Shown in pieces: positions 1 to 12,002 of a stretch of 64,000 nt of DNA. Source of the stretch: Paraconiothyrium sp. Pb-2020. Lineage: Eukaryota; Ascomycota; Dothideomycetes; Pleosporales; Didymosphaeriaceae. Position numbers and translations under genes: made by a program. The notes under the pieces are model-generated. The model saw nothing but the letters and a program-made list of their open reading frames with translations. It ran no database searches and had not been told where the DNA came from. Position 1 is the first letter of the stretch. Each line of letters starts with the position of its first letter. The stretch lies in the NCBI GenBank assembly GCA_022419385.1, contig JAJUBI010000004.1, positions 2,399,286 through 2,463,285 of the forward strand, in the 5' to 3' direction.

Positions 1-2519
1 CAAAATCTCGTCACTACACTCACGGTAATAGAAAGAACCCATTTTAGGAAGACTCATTGTGTCTTTCACAAATTGCACGACTCTTCCACAATTACTCTTA
101 CTCTCGGTCATGGGAAAGGTCCAGTTCCGCGTCCCCGCGAAATTCGTGTCCAGTCCAGATCACTTGCTATGGGCAGTTAGTGAGCTCTCAGGTGCTGACC
201 ATTATTCGATAGAGGTATGCGGTCGTGTCTACGCACAATTTATGAACTGACACAGTGATTAGATGAGGCACAACGTATACAGTATATCTGTCAAGGATAA
301 CATCGAATTTGTACGTGGCTTCAGTACTGTTGCTAAAATACACTGACTTGATCAACACGAAGGCCGCTATAGTAAACAAATACCTTAGCCGATGACCCTG
401 GCATAAGCTGCGTTGAGCAATTGTGCCCTTAACAACATTCGGCACTCAGCTTCAAACTTTCTCTACTAGACTCATCATGATAGTGACCAAATTCTCATCA
501 GTTGTCACAAGTTTGTAGCAACCTTATTCGTAGAAACGATGAAACGTGTCGATTATAACTGTTGGTCCTTCAAATTCTGTCTTGAGACTGATGTCTTGAC
601 GAATTTCATGCATCTTGACCTATGGCTATGTACCTGATTTACTATACTTTTACTAACGCTTTTCATCCTTACTTTATGGAACTCAATTATGATCAGTTTA
701 TTTTGAACCAATGTCTTTGCAAAAACTACTCCTAGTTTCTCTAGCAACTTCCTGTTAAATATCTACCGTAGCGGGAAGCCAAGTTGCTAAAGGTGCCGCC
801 ATGAGGGTAAAGCGTTCCACCGGCAAGTGCAACACCAGCTTCTTGATTGAGACTCAAGTGTTGTGGCATCTTGACGTGAAATGGATGCAAAAATGGTCAC
901 GTTGTTCAATCCCGACACTGACAAGGGATCTCGTGGAATCTCGGGGCCCTCGACCATGTCGTAGAGATTGGCAAGATACTTCAAACCAGGACTTTTACAT
1001 GCATTCCAATTCGCTTCCTTGGATCTTCTGGAACCATCGCTTTCGTGCCTTTCGAGCATCTGACAAGTAGATTATGTTCGATTACGCTCAGGAGGTCGTG
1101 AAGCGATGTACTGTAAGGTCACGGCCAGTGCAAATGCGCGAGAACCTAACAACCCATTCGACAGGGCCTTGATGAGGTTCAAGGACTACCCTTGCTTGCA
1201 ATATTCGCGACCCCAACCTTGCTGCGGAGCTTCTCACTTCTGCTGCCAACCTTGGCTCAAACATTCAATCAGTGTAAATACAATCCTGTTCAACCAAAGA
1301 CCAGACGCGTACTTGTACGGCAGGCCTCTAAGAATTTAGTTGATGGTCTTAAGAAGTATGCATGCGCATGCCTATATGTCAGACGACTTTGCAGAAAGCG
1401 TTTCATTCGAAGCTTTTGGATCGTGATTCACGGACGAATGCTTTTAGTGTTGGTTTCCGCGGTTCCTTCCTGTTCCTCCACGCATCAGTCCAATTAGTAT
1501 GAACCCCGCCGTCACCAAATCCCTCAGATAGTATGCGGCGTCGAACATCAGGATCCTTTACCGTATTAGGCCCCACATGTACGCCATTGAGATTTTGAAA
1601 TTCATGAATCTTAGGGTGATGGCTGCTGATAGTTCTGAGACTTGTCGAGATATCAAGTGGGTCATAACAAAGCGGAAACCAAAACACTAAAATTCCGTGA
1701 GACCACTACATCTCATCCCAGGATCAATGGAGGTCAATCTCACATCGACACTATAACAACGAGGACTAAACATAATTATCCAATCCAAGATTCAAAGCGA
1801 GGTGAGATGCCCACGAGGTTCGTCGACCGAGGATTATTGCGCATGGTAGACTAGTTCTCTCTGCTCGTTTGCCGTAATATACGTGATGGTGAACAATATC
1901 TCACCCGGAGTTGGTAAGGTGTCAGTGACACCCTTTTGGAAAAGTGAAGCTTTGAAATTATATATATGTAGTACTTGTGTAAGCTTGTGCCGAAAGTAGG
2001 GCTATCACGGTCTACATCGACTGTGAGAGATCTATCAGAGCTGCCGATCCTCACTTCGAACTTGTGCCAGAACATCACCTTACCTGCAGAGGATTCCTCA
2101 CGGGTAATGTTTCCGTTCTCATCAAGGCCATCCGGAAAATGCTAGGTGCACGCAAACTGGCCATAAGAGGATCGGCTCTAGCCGAGGCGTCTCTTAGGAA
2201 AGGGGTCCTATTAGCGCGGTCTTCCTTCCGATGGGGTCCCCAATCTCGTTCGTGGTAAGTATCGAGGACATGTCGTGTTGTTGCCCTTTCAGAGATCGTG
2301 TCTCGTAACATTCCCACAGGCTATAACAATGGTGCCAGGTAGGGAAATCTTATTTAATGTTGGTATGAGGCATTCTATCAAGCTCTTAGGGACGTTCTCG
2401 CTGGGTATATCTGGCCCGAGAGTGCACTACAAGATCAAGGCCAACCATCTCTCTGCATTCAGACTCTGTCGTTACTTAGAAGTCTTCCATCAGACAGATG
2501 ATAATTCTATATATGCTCC
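1..2519. other. Gene-free, possibly decayed left flank
   Basis: I see no intact gene here. Every open frame is short and stop-interrupted on both strands. Around 0.78-1.7 kb there are fragments with protein-like composition, for example a plus-strand frame near 1190-1270 reading NIRDPNLAAELLTSA, and a minus-strand frame at 1403-1687. They do not join into a gene and match no family I recognise. The base composition is more AT-rich than the genes to the right. A relic of a gene or transposon is possible, but this is inference. The last part overlaps the likely 3' flank of the minus-strand dehydrogenase. Confidence 0.5.
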
Positions 2520-3927
2520 TCAATCCTTTTTCTTCAGCCATTCCAGATTCACCGGCGTAATTGCCTCCCCGCCACCAAGATAGCTAATCAGGTTCTCCAT
2601 CCCCAACCGCTCAAAACCTACGTGGCTCTCCACACTCGCTCCAGCTGTATGACCTAAACATCATCTATTAGAATACTTCAATGTCACCTAGAAAAGAAGC
2701 CAACCTACTCAAAACCATAACATTATCCCTCCCCGCCAGGTTCCGATTCACATTCGGCTCATCAGCATGCACATCCAATCCCGCCGCCGTAATAGTCCCC
2801 TCATCCAACGCTTCCGCCAACGCCTCTTCATCAATAAGTTTGCCCCTCGCAATATTCACCAGTCTTGCTCCCTTCTTAAACTTTCGAAACTCCTTCTTAC
2901 CTAACAAGACATTTCCTTCAAAAGGAGTAGCGAGGACAACACAGTCGCTTGATCTGAGAAGTTCATCCAACGTCTCACACCACGTCACATCTCCCAGTTC
3001 TTGTTCTCTACTTTCTACACAATCAAAGCAACCTTCATCTGGAACGCCGCTTTTACCTTCTGCGCGAGCCGAAACCCGATCTTTCCTAGCCCGATAATGC
3101 CAAGAACAGTGCCGTTCGGATTGTGCGTTACGGCCGCGATGTTTTGATTTGCAGCGTGGAACTGTGCAGGGTCGCAGGAGCGCGCGGCGAGAAAGGACCA
3201 CGTGAAGGCGCGGTAGGTGGAGAGGAGGAGGAAGACGGCGGTGTCGGCGACGGATTCTGTGCAAGCGGATGCGGAGTTGCAGTAGACGACGCCTACACAT
3301 TGAGATGCAAAGTCAGCTGAGGTTTCCCCACTCAATGTCCGAAGGCTTCGTACCGTGCTCGGCTAGGGTTTTTGTGTCGACCCAGTCGAAGCCGGCGCCG
3401 GCGCTGGCGTAGATCTTGCAAGAGGTGGGGAGGAGGGAGCTGTAGCGAAGGTCAACACAATTGTCGCCTATGTCTCCTTTCTACAACAGGCGCAGTAACA
3501 ACACTCGAGCTTCCTCATACGGCGACATGTATGATTCAGTTCTTTCACATCGTTTAATCCCATCTCCTTCTAACAATTCAGAAGAAGTCATTCTCCAAGC
3601 CTGAGACTTACATTAACTCTTCGTCCCAATTCCCCATCTCCCCACCTGTATTCCAAAACGGGCGGTACATGCCCACGAAGTCTCCCCAGTTCCTCTCCCT
3701 CAGAGCCTTTTTGAACTCTTCTCTACCCATCGAGTAGCTTCGCTGGATGTGAAACTTTTCGCCTAGCTCTTTATACAGCTCGTGGTTCCTCGAATATCAT
3801 CGCCGAGATGCAGGATTGTGGGTTTGGTGGAGGACGATAATGTGGCTGTAGAGGCGGAGAAAGGGGTGGCGCTCGTGGCAGGCGCGGGAAGGCCTGCATC
3901 GCGCGGTGTGGGTGTTGCTGCCGACAT
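2520..3927 (-). pseudogene. D-isomer 2-hydroxyacid dehydrogenase, frame broken twice
   Basis: This is an NAD(P)-dependent D-2-hydroxyacid dehydrogenase of about 373 residues if repaired. The start is ATG at 3927. Predicted exons are 3927-3612, 3439-3354, 3292-2709 and 2653-2520, all with GT-AG ends. Visible family features are TKPTILHLGDDIR at the N terminus, the Rossmann glycine motif GIIGLGKIG, the NIARGKLIDEEAL stretch, GLDVHADEPNVN, and after the last intron HTAGASVESHVGFERL with the expected active-site His. Two single bases appear to be missing in coding sequence, near 3790 (after GDDIR) and near 3025 (after the Rossmann motif, in a run of T). With one base restored at each place, all four exons keep phase and the gene ends at TGA 2520. 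It could be a recent pseudogene or an intact gene with two sequence errors. The neighbours do not suggest a specific substrate. Confidence 0.75.
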
Positions 3928-5091
3928 TATGGTGTCTTCTAGAGAAAGCCTGTGTGGGTAGACTCTGGTGATGTCTCCAGCAACGTGACGTAGTCTATCT
4001 CTTTTGCTTTACGAAAGGTACCATCGACCTAAACACGCTTCTTCAGTTGCGAGAGTGTGCCGAGAACTTCCTTGTCTTGTGTAGGACTATGGAGTTGCAG
4101 AGATTGAGAGCGGTAGCAACTGCTTACGAGACCAGCCTTTCGGAATAGAAACTTTGCGTACACAACGAATCGCCATCTACACGTGTACATGCGGCGACTT
4201 CCCTGCACTAACCTGAATAAGCCGCACCGAGACGCACTTCTATTGTCGTGGCCAGGTTCGAGGCCGTTGAAAGGTTGTCCCCTCAGCGTGAGGGGCAAAA
4301 AGGTGGGGTGACTGACAACACTTGCCCCAAAGCAGAGTGCTGATGAGTGCAAGCCACAGACCCGAACACCAAGAAGCTGAGCTCATTTGAGGTGTCAAGA
4401 AATCACGATCTTAAACTCGTTGATTTAATGCCAAATCTGGCAAGCCGGAAGCACCAGCACCCTTGATAGCGGTACAGACAAGCGGTCTCGATAAGCTATC
4501 AGCGCCACCCACGTGCTATCCCGCGATGTCATCCTTTGTCACACGATGATCCATCCCTATATTTTACATACACGGTAGACATGCTCCTTTGCTTATGCGT
4601 CGATTTCTCTTTCAAGGATGGGACGAAATCCTGGTTATACAGATGGGTCATATTCGCTATGAGTGTGCCTAACTCCTACACAAGGCTGTCCGACGCAACG
4701 AGAGAGTACGATCCATGACGCGATTTGACGCGATATGAAACCGGGGTAGAGTCGGCTTTGTGTAGCTTGAATTGCCGGGACAGGCCCTCGAGAGCCGCAT
4801 CCCACGTCGATAGTCGCTATCAATATAAGATGATCGCTAAGTGCACCGCATCCGTTACGGAGCTGTAACAAAATCTGGAGGAGGTACGGAGATGAGCGAC
4901 GACAAATGATGGAGTGCAATGCTAAAATTGTCGAATTCGCAAGTACACGCCTGGGTATAACACATTGCAAACATTCCATATCCATGTCATGAACCAGCCC
5001 AGATGAGTAGAGTCGTCGCAGTATGCCCATATCGTAACGCCATCATTCCACGTATAACCTCCATGTACCACATATGCCCCTCCGTTGCAGA
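3928..5091. other. Intergenic, nothing recognised
   Basis: This holds the upstream region of the broken dehydrogenase and the 3' flank of the transcription factor. Open frames at 4029-4352 and 4635-5188 (minus) have no recognisable motifs and unconvincing composition. I see no RNA gene or repeat. Confidence 0.5.
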
Positions 5092-7878
5092 TTAGAACCA
5101 ATGCACCATACCCAAATGCCCCGCCCCATTCGCCGTCGGCATCGCCTGCGGATTCTCCATCCCATATTGATTCACCAAATCGTCCCAAACAGCCCAGTCC
5201 ATATTCGCGCCATCCAACGGGCTGTCGCTACTGCTTCTGCTGTTGCCTTGCGGGCTGTCGTTGAAGCTGTTGTTCACCATGTGCGGGCTCTGGGACTGGG
5301 GGAAGGCGGTAAAACCTGCGGCGGCTCCATCCTGTTTAGCTCCGTTCTGTAGTGGCGAAGGTTTATACATGTTGGTTTGCGCGTTGTCCATGGAAGGGTG
5401 AGGGTCCATGAGAGGATTGACATTCGCGGATACGTCCGGGTAGGTGAAGCCCTCCATGATATCGCCCATGAGGTAGTCAATGCCGTGTTCGGAGAGCGCG
5501 TTAAAGGTATCGAGGGGTGTGGCGCCTGTAGTTGTAGCACCATTCACTGACGTCGTATCCTGTGTGTTCTTGCGTGAGCTATCTGGCGTATCCAATCCGA
5601 ATGAAAATTCCGATTGAGCTGACTGCGGGCTTCCTGTCCATGTCGGCGGCTGTGCAGTGGGAATTTCCCCCAACTTCGGTGCCGCAGGACGAAGCAAGCG
5701 GTCTAAATTCTCAGAGTTGGGTTGGCGCGTATCGTGTCCATTGAGCTGATCTGTCAACTGCGAAAAGTCGGTGTAGAAGGGTCCCCCAGTCTTCAGAGCT
5801 TGGCTTGCGCGCTCAAGAGCGAGCTCTTTCTGGCGGGCGTTTTGAGCTTTAGCCATGAGCTTGCGGAGGGGCTTCCATAGGCAGCCTGCCTTACCCTTGC
5901 GATATGGAGAGGCATCGCCGAGAGGAAACCACCACCGCCCAGCGGTGGCTTCGAGGGCATGCCAGGCGCGGTCAACTGCTTCTCCCTTAGTCCGTACGCA
6001 TAGTTCAGAGAGAAGAAATGCAATGGCGTGCCATTGTACGTAGGTCCGGAACAGCCAGCCCCATTTCATCGTCCGAGCTTCGGTCTCAAGAAGGATAGAA
6101 TATTCGATGTTTTCGAGCGAGGTGATAAAAAGCTTGTCTTTTGTTTCCTGGGGTAGCGAGGCGCCTCCGTCTTTTCGTTGATGTGGATGATACACAATCA
6201 GCCACATCTTGCTCATGACCAATCGAGATATTGTCGCGGTGACCCAACACAGCGGTATCGACATGTCGCAGTCCTTCAGGTATTTATCCTCCAGTCGCTG
6301 GTGGCAATCGCTGATCCACTTCTCCTTCTCGGGTACGGTAAGATTGGAGAAGAAGCAGTTAGCTCGTCCTAGTCCGGGTGGGATGTAGAGAATGCGGCGG
6401 AAGATATTGGTCACTTCAAAGCGGATGAGGCAAAAAGTCATGTCAGTGAAGCCCTGTCGTTCCTTCGGCCACTCAGTCATGTCAGGATGGATATCGGTGT
6501 CGTTCACATTCAGCGGCTACATAAGTTAGCTATGTCATATGTATGCGAAGATGCGCACTTACCAGCTTTGTGTCGAATTGAGCTTCAACGATTGTAGGAT
6601 CACAGCCATGGTCTTCCGACGACCGGGCATCCAGAATGCAAACTTGCCACCAAAGCCGTCTCCGCATTTCAATGTTGAATGGTGTAAGCCCAAAATGGCT
6701 GCCGTCTCTGTGGATCCCCAACGTCTGGGCGATGCGCACAGCCAGTCCAGTGAGCGTCCATATCTTTCTCGCGTCATCATTGCGCCTCAGAAGTATCAGG
6801 AACACAACGAATGCCTGCAATATGATCATCTCATCGCAGAACAGGAAATTTGCCCGGGCAAGTCCCTGCTCGAGACCGAAGCGATATCGATGCAACAGCG
6901 CGTTACGCTCCTCTCCACACTTCTCGGTGCATTCTTTCGGCATCATACTGGTGACAGCTCCGTAGTATATGGCAAACATGAGTGGCTCTAGAGACTTGGT
7001 TATCTTCTCAGGGTTCGATATTGCCTCGAGGAGCACCGGTTCAAAGGTAGGTATGTGTAGTACCTTGACCAGCGGATCCACGTTCTCCTTATATATCTGC
7101 CAGAACAAGCTGGCGTTCTGTTGCGGCGGGTGTAAAGAAAGCATGTCGACACTAGTGGAGCTGTAGCCGAAGATGAAGCCTTGGTGCTGTGCCGAGAAGG
7201 TCGAATCGGCATCTGGTTCGTCGTCGTCGTCGGATTGCTCGATGAGGATCGACTTGAGGTCCTCAACCTGCGCTCTGTCAGTATACTTTCTTCACGTCTC
7301 GTTTCCGAGAAATTGTAAGCAGCATGACTTACCTCATTGTTTAAGCTTGCCCAAAAGCTATTGTTGATATACCTGCTTCTCCCCTGGTCCACCACCAATC
7401 GGCCAAACCGTGTCTCCAGCCCCTCCACGCTATTGTCCACAACCACACTCGCGCCTTCCATGTCGCGACCACTAGGACACCCGCCCTGCTCCTCGCCTGC
7501 AGTACCAATTGGACATCCACCACCGTTCTTCTCGCGCTCAGCATCCTGTTGCTCATGCTCCTCGACCTGGGCATTCAAGCTCTGTACCACACCCTCCAAC
7601 CTTCTTAGGCGGTCCATCAGCTCGCCATCTGGTGGCTTCCTGCTCTTGCGAGGCGCACGACCCGGGCCAGGAAAGACGCACTCAATCTTTGCGCGTGCGC
7701 AGTTGGAACACGGCTGCTTCTTGTCGCACTTTACTTTGCGCCTGCGACAGGTGACGCAGGATCGCGGGTTAAGCCCGGCAGCACCCGCGCCTGACGCACC
7801 GCTGAAGCTGGCGCCGTTGGGTTTCGATACGCGGTCGCTCGCGCTTGCGGGCGCGGCGTGCAACACATCGTCGCTCAT
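5092..7878 (-). CDS. Zn2Cys6 fungal-specific transcription factor
   Basis: A predicted nuclear DNA-binding regulator of about 891 residues. The start is ATG 7878; exons are 7878-7333, 7267-6563 and 6516-5092, both introns phase 0 with GTAAGT donors. Residues 41-67 hold a binuclear zinc cluster with the spacing CX2CX6CX5CX2CX6C (CVTCRRRKVKC then CSNC), followed by a basic linker (RAPRKSRK) and a short leucine-containing helix (LRRLEGVVQSL) suited to dimerisation. The middle part is the fungal-specific transcription factor domain, with IWTLTGLAVRIAQTLGIHRDG and MRRRLWWQV as typical signatures. The C-terminal 200 residues are Ser/Asn/Gln-rich with acidic patches, as expected of an activation region. 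I cannot assign a target pathway: the nearest metabolic gene is the broken dehydrogenase, and co-regulation with it would be a guess. Confidence 0.92.
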
Positions 7879-9377
7879 GGTGGGGGTCGTGGAATGTTGC
7901 GCGGTGCCGCGGAACGCACTCCTACAATGCCCCTCTCGTTGGTATGCGTGTCTCTAGGTGGGCAAAAAGTCGTGTCCCCACTACGGGAAGAATGGCCAGT
8001 TCGGGGTCTGAGCGGGCCCTCTGGGACGTGAACAATGAAGTACCGGGGCTTGCATCAAAGTCGAGCTGACTAACTGTCTGCCGGGCTTAGTCCTATCTCT
8101 GCAAGGAATACCGCGCGTAGCTGCGGGCGTAGCCGTGCCTCAAAGGTCAGGACGAATATCGGAAGAGAGCAAAACTTAGGCTGAAGGCGTGAAGAAAAGA
8201 ATGTATAGGTGACAATGTGGCATGGACGCGAGATAGGTGCTGAATAACTCTTGCTCTCTTTGTCCCAAGTGCTGACTTCCGTTCGGCGCCGTTCGTCACA
8301 GGGACAAATAGCTCCATTCATCTGATAAAATCGGTGCATGCCACCGATTGACCGGCGCTGCCTGCTTGACGGGCGCGCTGACCAAACATCCTTCCCCGCT
8401 TGGACCCTTTCTGCCCTTGTTTCGCCCTTCGTACATCCAGCCAACAAAAGTATCACAACATCATTAGGGTTTTACCACAGACCCGAAATATATCTATCAA
8501 TGCACAGCATCATGTACTCCACACAGCCAAAACTCCGCACTGCCCAGAAGCTGCACGTATATCTCCCGTACATCCCAGGCACGATGTACGATCAGCCCTG
8601 CGGCCGACGGAGATAGTCGGACTTCCGCTCGGACCAGCCAAGCATTCCGACTGCCATCCCGACTCATGTGCCCCTGATTGGTTGAGACACTCAATCTTTC
8701 TCATCCAGCACGCGGTTCCAGAAGCATCAAGCTTCGATCGGCGGTAGCTTGGCAGGGTCGCATTACGAGATTTCCTTACACGTCGGTCTTTGTTGTTATG
8801 ATCGCCCCGAGCATCAGTGGCGAGGCCAGTCTTCGTGACAGGACAGGTCGGGGGAAAAGGAAGCACCCTGGACAGGGACTAGGTTTTGACGTTGTGGTTG
8901 CGTGATGCGCGGTGACGGCATAGATATTGGGCAGGGGCTTTTGCGGCTTTTGTGAGTAGCTCGTGTCGTTGTACAGTAGGTTAGCCGAAGATGTGCGATG
9001 GATCTGGTCAGGACACATGCGTTTGGTTGTCAAAACATTGAACAGTGGAGCATCTTGCCCACAACAACCGACGTAATCGAACCTTGAAAGTACTTTGGAA
9101 GATTGTTCAAGGATGCTTTGCGAGCTCGAATCATACTTTGAGTCCTACTAGGCTGTGATGCTAAAGAACAAGACCTCACGTGAAAACTATACCCAGTCGT
9201 CCCAGCGTCGATGATCGATGTTTTTGTCTACTACTATAAAGCATTGCCCCTCACACGGAAAACTATCAACACCTCTAAAGTTTACATCAGACGGGTATCT
9301 CATCAAGAGGACCACCAAGCTTCCCGAACGCCATGTCAACACCGTAAATGCCTTTCTTGTGATGAAATCTCGGTAGC
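7879..9377. other. Intergenic between transcription factor and deacetylase
   Basis: This 1.5 kb contains the promoter of the Zn2Cys6 gene (right of 7878) and the 3' flank of the deacetylase gene. A minus-strand frame at 8070-8456 lacks recognisable motifs. I see no tRNA, repeat or further gene. Confidence 0.5.
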
Positions 9378-11656
9378 TCATCTCAGACCTCTCTCGCCCC
9401 TGCCTCCCGTGTTCCTCTCCTTGCGCCGTCTAGTGTTTTCCACAGTGAGCGTCTCCCTGCTCTCAGCCTCATCTTCAAACTCCTTATCAATTTCCTCCCT
9501 GATCTTCATGATTTGCTCGTCAGTAAGTCCCATCGTGTTGCACACCACACTCGGCGCGCCCTCAAGATATCTCAGGTTCTCGAGCGCCTGTGTCACCAGC
9601 TTGTGTAGATTGTCTTGAGTGTTAAGATTGTCATGTCGTTTTGTGTTGTGTAGATCAGGATACAGTATCCCGCCTCCATTCTCCGCACCCTGGAACGCCT
9701 GAATATACGGGATGTGGCTAGGAAGTTCGTTGTGTAATTCCGTACCAACACAGACAGCTGTTTCGTGACACCAGGTGCGCGCCACGTTGCGAGGCGTGTA
9801 CCCGCCTCCTCCGATAAGAAGGAGTGGACGGCCATAAGATTTCACGGTTTCAACGCAGAAGCCGTGGGCTTTGATGTTGAGGTTGAATCTTCCTAAACGA
9901 TCACCGCCAAGCGAGTCGGCTCCAGACTGGAGCACAATAGCCGTCGGGTTGTATTTCTCGATCACGGCTCCAGTGACCGTCTTAAATAGCCACTTATATT
10001 GCTCGTCGTCGATGCCGTCATCGATAGGAATATTCAGACTATGACCTTTTCCGCGGTTGGCGGGGTCTGTAGGACCCATCTCATTAATGTTACCGGTTCC
10101 AGGGAAAAAGGGATAACCGTTCCTATCGATCCCGAATTTGTGATATGAGAGGGTGAACACGCGGTCACTAGATTCAAAGGCGGCCTCGACGCCGTCACCA
10201 TGGTGGACATCGATGTCGATGTATAGCACACGTTGATTTTGGGTAAGCAGAAGTTGAATGGCCAAGACGATGTCGTTGATGTAGCAGAAACCAGATGCCA
10301 GGTTCTTTTTAGCGTGATGCAACCCGCCGGACCAATTGATCGCTATGTCAGATTGTTTGTTGTTCAGATTATGTGCAGCGCTCATCGAAGCACCGCTGTA
10401 TATTGAGACATAATTCCAGAGGCCGTCAAAAACGGGACAGTCATTGGACTCGCCGCCAAATCCAAAAGACAAGTATGCAGGATCGTCAGGTTTTGCATTT
10501 TGCGGCGTGACTCTGGGAGCGTATTAGCAGATCCACGGTGTGGGATGAGATCATACGTACTGGCTGAGGAAGGAAAGGTAATCGCGGTCATGAAACACCT
10601 GTAATTCGTCCATGGTCGCTGGACGGGGTTCGTATAGATCCATGGTGTATTCCAGGCCATAAGCTAAGACCAATTGCTTCGTTAAGGTCAAACGCCATGG
10701 TTTCATTGGATGGCTGCTACCGAAATGGTGATACTCGACATGTGGGTTGTAATGGAAAGACACATTGTATCCTCGCGGCTTTTCTAAGCCGTTTTGCTCG
10801 GCCTCACGGCGAACTACGGCTTGCTTCTCTTCATCGGTCAATGTCTTAAACACAGAGAAATCTTCCTGAAAAGTGTCGTTCGGGGAAAGCCATTCCTGGA
10901 CGATATTGTTGGATTGGCCGTTCATTGGCGTAGAAAAGCCTTGCCCGCGCATGGCTGCTCTCTGCTCCACCGGATCTACGTCAAGTACCTGAGTTTTACC
11001 GTAGGGGTTTTTTAGACCTGCAGGAGCTCCTTGGGCGATCCAACGATCCACGTCGCCTTTGATGGATGGTACGAACGGGTCTTGAAAAGAATGCGGGCGG
11101 TCTTCCTCAGCTTTGCAATTTTTCCAAAGATCATGGAGGTCAGCGTTGGGCGCGTGTGGGACTTGTTTCCGGCACGCTTCCTGAATCAAAGGCTAGGCGA
11201 ATGTCAGCAAAGGCAAGACCAGAGGAAAGGCGCCAAGTTGTCTGCGCTGAAGGTACAGGGGTTCTTCAAGCGTTGCCCAGCCCTATGTTGCCTTGGCTGC
11301 GCAATACTTGCGCAGTAATGTAGGTTCGCGAGTGGAATGTAGAGACCAACCTTCTTCGCGGTGTAGTTCGGTAAACCAATATAATGCAGTGGCGGTAGGA
11401 TTTCGCCTTTGCCGCGTCCTGACGTGCGTGTGTCTAAGGAGCGTGCTAGGCGTCTATCTGCTTGTATCTGAGTATTCTCGTCTGAGGTTCTCGCATCGCC
11501 GTCCTCGTTGTCGGCATCGGACCGTCCGTCACGTTCGCCAGAAGAAGAGGAAGAGCCGCTAACATCCTCGTCGTATTCCGAGTCGTCATTGGACGACTTG
11601 GCGAGCTTTGCACGTGAGAGCATGTTAGCCCGGGGCTTGTACCCTTTCGGCGGCAT
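9378..11656 (-). CDS. HOS2: Class I histone deacetylase, HOS2 type, with long N-terminal extension
   Basis: A zinc-dependent lysine deacetylase, probably nuclear; yeast Hos2 works in the Set3 complex. Predicted exons are 11656-11351, 11192-10561 and 10512-9378, giving about 690 residues in continuous phase. The catalytic domain begins around residue 250 (SFHYNPHVEYHHFGSSHPM). It shows the double histidine in WSGGLHHAKK, the zinc ligands in YIDIDVHHGDG and SGADSLGGDRLG, and the GGGGYTPRNV segment. Order and spacing match yeast Hos2 more closely than Rpd3. Yeast Hos2 is about 450 residues; here roughly 240 extra residues precede the core, starting with an acidic Ser-rich exon. The 11193-11350 intron has a weak GTTGGT donor, so exon 1 is less certain. 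A candidate 5'-UTR intron lies at 11662-11706 (GTAAGT donor, GCTAAC branch). The gene is divergent from YNG2. Confidence 0.9.
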
Positions 11657-12002
11657 CTTTTCTAGTTAGCTACAGGTGCTATGCTGGTGCTCCAACATCA
11701 ACTTACATTACGTATAGTAACGATTGCTAGGTAAGTGGTGCATAGACGCTACAAAGTAAACTTCGGGTAAGGGTTGTGTGGGAAAGATTCAAAGGTTCGT
11801 GAAGGTTTCGAGACTGGGCCAAAGTACAAACGGCGCACTTGCCTTCACCTGGGCGCCCTCTCGCGACTTCCCACCCACCTTTCCATCGATATCTCATCAG
11901 GTTCCATCAAAACTTCCACCGGCACCACTTAAGTACATCTCGAAGACCCCATCAAAACGGTATTAAATCCGCGGTACGCCCGTCTCGTCTGTACGCGCTG
12001 GG
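11657..12002. promoter_or_regulatory. Shared upstream region of HOS2-type deacetylase and YNG2
   Basis: Only 346 bp separate the two divergent start codons, so both promoters must lie here or overlap. The left part holds the candidate 5'-UTR intron of the deacetylase. I see no strong TATA box. The stretch 11850-11960 is rich in CCA/CCT-type pyrimidine tracts on the plus strand, as is common just upstream of fungal housekeeping genes. Confidence 0.6.

Noticed and set aside
8070..8456. 128-residue minus-strand frame
   Set aside because: Unconvincing composition and no motif; probably promoter DNA of the transcription factor.
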